NCBI GenBank assembly: GCA_905214155.1
Contig: CAJMLC010000110.1
Location: forward strand, 1-6,567
DNA: 6,567 nucleotides
Reading direction: 5' to 3'
Source of the DNA: an uncultured bacterium
Lineage (GTDB): Bacteria; Bacillota; Clostridia; Oscillospirales; Oscillospiraceae
Shown here: positions 5,157 through 6,567 of the stretch, piece by piece
Position numbering within the stretch: the stretch's first letter is position 1
Layout: each line of letters starts with the position of its first letter
Notes under the pieces: generated by a model
What the model saw: only the letters and a program-made list of their open reading frames with translations
What the model was told of the DNA's origin: nothing
Databases searched by the model: none
Program-made: the position numbers and the translations under genes

Positions 5157-6249
5157 TTAAAAAGTTCTTTTTGACACTGATTTCTTTGACTGGCGCGGCG
5201 AGGCGGAGCGGGAGCGCGCCGATGCGCGTGCCGTCCAGCCAGACCTCAAGCGTGGCGGAGACAGTATCGCAGGGCGCGAACACGAAGTGCGGCGCGAGGA
5301 GCCGAAGCTCCGGCTGTTCGCCGTCCGCCAGCGGATAGGAAAAGGAAAAATGCGAGATCAAGTTGACATAATCCTCCGCTCCGCTGATAACCGGAATTTG
5401 CCCGACGACAGAATCCGCGGTCACGAGCTGCCGCTCGGAAAACTGCGAGAAGCCATAATCGAAGAGGGCGGCGTGGTCGGCCCAGTCGTTGGGATCAGCG
5501 ATCGTGACGGCGATGAGCCGCCGTCCGTCGCGCTCCGCCGCGCCGACCAGAATCCGGCCCGCAGTCCGGGTATAGCCGGTCTTTACGCCGATCGCGCCGG
5601 AATATTGCCATAGAAGTTTGTTGTGGTTGGTCAGGACGCGGTCGCCGATGGTGACGGATTTCGTCGAGACGAGCTGCGCAAAATCGGGATTTTGCAGCGC
5701 GAAGCGCGTCAGGCGGGCCAGATCGAGCGCAGTGGAGTAATTTTCCTCGCTGTCGAGACCGTGCGGATTCGCGTAATGCGTATTTTTCAGACCCAGAACC
5801 GCCGCTTTTTCATTCATCCGCGCGGCAAACGCGGAGATGCTGCCGGAATCGGCCAGCGCGAGCGCAACGGCGGCGTCGTTCCCGGAGCGGAGCATCAGGC
5901 CATAGAGCAGCTCGTGCACGGAGAGGACTTCTCCGGCCTTGAGGTACATCGAAGAACCCTCGATGCCGACGGCCTCCGGCGGAATGACGACGGTTCGGTC
6001 GAGATCACCCGCCTCGCAGATCACCAGCGCCGTCATGATCTTGGTCGTGCTGGCGATGAGAGACTTGTCCTCCGCATGGGACGCATAGAGGACGCGCCCT
6101 GTGGATGCGTCCAATAAAACGGCGCTTTTGGCGGAGAGGACCGGCACTTTTTCCGGCACCTGCGCGGCAGCCGTTCCGGCGAGGAGCGGGAACAGGAGAA
6201 TCAGGACAGCGGCGAATGCTGCTGCCCTGACAAAAATTTGCTTTTTCAT
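5131..6249 (-). CDS. dacF: D-alanyl-D-alanine carboxypeptidase, peptidase S11 (DacF/DacB-like penicillin-binding protein)
   Basis: A secreted low-molecular-weight penicillin-binding protein that trims the terminal D-Ala of peptidoglycan stem peptides and so limits cross-linking. Counting from the ATG at 6249 (372 residues), 1-29 is a signal peptide (KKQ, a hydrophobic stretch, then an AxA-type site before Q30). The active-site motifs are S67-T-T-K70 (nucleophile Ser67), S122-G-N124 and K223-T-G225. A PBP5-type C-terminal beta domain follows (about 280-355). The end, NFLREALMKWL, could be the amphipathic membrane anchor of this family. GTG 6258 and ATG 6255 are possible starts, but GGGTGA (6255-6260) gives a ribosome-binding site 5 nt before 6249. 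Position between a GerW-type sporulation gene and rluB suggests a role in spore cortex or sporulation; whether it matches DacF or DacB of Bacillus is uncertain. The last eight codons and the stop fall in the palindromic element. Confidence 0.92.
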   Translation of the reverse strand: MKKQIFVRAAAFAAVLILLFPLLAGTAAAQVPEKVPVLSAKSAVLLDASTGRVLYASHAEDKSLIASTTKIMTALVICEAGDLDRTVVIPPEAVGIEGSSMYLKAGEVLSVHELLYGLMLRSGNDAAVALALADSGSISAFAARMNEKAAVLGLKNTHYANPHGLDSEENYSTALDLARLTRFALQNPDFAQLVSTKSVTIGDRVLTNHNKLLWQYSGAIGVKTGYTRTAGRILVGAAERDGRRLIAVTIADPNDWADHAALFDYGFSQFSERQLVTADSVVGQIPVISGAEDYVNLISHFSFSYPLADGEQPELRLLAPHFVFAPCDTVSATLEVWLDGTRIGALPLRLAAPVKEISVKKNFLREALMKWL

Positions 6250-6254
6250 TTGCA

Positions 6255-6260
6255 TCACCC
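6255..6260 (-). promoter_or_regulatory. Ribosome-binding site that decides the carboxypeptidase start
   Basis: GGGTGA lies 5 nt before the ATG at 6249 and overlaps the alternative GTG and ATG starts at 6258 and 6255, which have no Shine-Dalgarno of their own. The resulting N-terminus (MKKQIF) is the normal charged start of a signal peptide. Confidence 0.55.
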
Positions 6261-6352
6261 ACGGACAGTATGCCGCGCGGGGCGATGCGGGATGCGTGCC
6301 AATTTTTGAGCTGCATCAAAATGTTTGAGGTGGCGCGGCTTGTTTTCCCGAA

Positions 6353-6567
6353 TCAGGGCTGCGGCGTTTTCTTTTCGGCGCGCCAGGCGTCGATGCGGTC
6401 GAGCAGGTCGGGCACCTGTTCGATCAGGCGATCCATCGAAGTGGAGGCCGGCTCGGCCACGGGGAGCATACGGACGTTGCCGTCGCGGATGATCAGAAAT
6501 GCGATGGGCGTGATCTTGACGGAGCCGCCCGCGCCGCCGCCGAAGCAGTATACTCCTGATAGCGGAG
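6353..6567 (-). CDS. GerW/YtfJ-family sporulation protein, C-terminal part
   Basis: The frame enters from the right edge, so only the last 70 residues are visible. They begin PLSGVYCF, run through a glycine-rich segment GGGAGGSVKITPIAFL and then IIRDGNVRMLPV, and end EKKTPQP before the TGA at 6353-6355. The Gly-rich stretch followed by a Pro-Ala-Phe turn and a DGNV-like strand is the hallmark of the GerW (YtfJ) family, small cytoplasmic proteins linked to spore formation and germination in Bacillota; the biochemical activity is unknown. The C-terminal helix (STSMDRLIEQVPDLLDRIDA) looks amphipathic. A gap of 103 bp separates it from the carboxypeptidase gene. The gap holds no terminator with a U-tract, so the two may be co-transcribed. 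The family call rests on this short segment. Confidence 0.75.
   Translation of the reverse strand, partial: PLSGVYCFGGGAGGSVKITPIAFLIIRDGNVRMLPVAEPASTSMDRLIEQVPDLLDRIDAWRAEKKTPQP

Noticed and set aside
4990..5160. Target-site duplication around the palindromic element
   Set aside because: The bases next to the two ends (CCTG and TTAA) do not match, so an insertion event cannot be shown from this window alone.
6266..6295. A sigma-G-like promoter (GCATC, 18 bp, CATACTG) before the carboxypeptidase gene
   Set aside because: The match is tempting for a sporulation gene, but the start of transcription would fall at about 6259, on top of the ribosome-binding site, leaving almost no leader.
6304..6321. 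Inverted repeat TTTTGA-6-TCAAAA as a terminator of the GerW-type gene
   Set aside because: The stem is only 6 bp and AT-rich, and no U-tract follows it in the direction of transcription.
1..6567. A defence, CRISPR, toxin-antitoxin, phage or other accessory system
   Set aside because: All supported genes are housekeeping or sporulation families in compact order; I saw no array, transposase, integrase, tRNA or small toxin-like gene.

Overview
The window looks like core chromosome of a GC-rich, spore-forming Clostridia (Bacillota), most likely the Oscillospiraceae/Ruminococcaceae gut group. This rests on a GerW-type sporulation protein, an IspH reading frame that runs on toward ribosomal protein S1 (a fusion typical of Clostridia), strong Shine-Dalgarno (SD) sites and ATGA gene junctions. 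The genus is not determinable from the sequence alone. Every gene I can support lies on the minus strand, so transcription runs from the right end of the window to the left. I found no tRNA, rRNA, CRISPR array or transposase gene.

Reading in the direction of transcription, the first block (6567 to 4270) is a sporulation/cell-envelope set. It holds the C-terminal end of a GerW/YtfJ-like protein, a secreted D-Ala-D-Ala carboxypeptidase with all three active-site motifs, and an RsuA/RluB-type 16S/23S rRNA pseudouridine synthase. Between the carboxypeptidase and rluB sits an imperfect inverted repeat of about 162 bp. It begins inside the last codons of the carboxypeptidase and ends 2 nt before the rluB Shine-Dalgarno. 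It resembles a small palindromic (MITE-like) element. In Bacillus subtilis the equivalent neighbourhood is dacB-spmA-spmB-rluB; spmA and spmB are absent here.

The second block (4254 to 1 and beyond) is a tightly packed operon that starts at a recognisable sigma-A promoter with a palindrome over its spacer. Its order is a MurR/RpiR-type sugar-phosphate-sensing regulator, an HI0933/YhiN-type flavoprotein, cytidylate kinase (cmk), a PlsC-type acyltransferase and IspH, the last enzyme of the MEP isoprenoid pathway. Every junction overlaps: 32 nt, ATGA, ATGA and 47 nt. The IspH frame is still open at the left edge. Its last codons contain a perfect Shine-Dalgarno and an in-frame ATG, so the next module, probably ribosomal protein S1, could be made both fused to IspH and alone. 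An AT-rich patch inside ispH carries a good internal promoter candidate.

I did not find an obviously new multi-gene system. The points most worth a second look are the palindromic element between dac and rluB, the RpiR regulator heading a housekeeping operon, and the internal promoter and start for the S1 module inside ispH.
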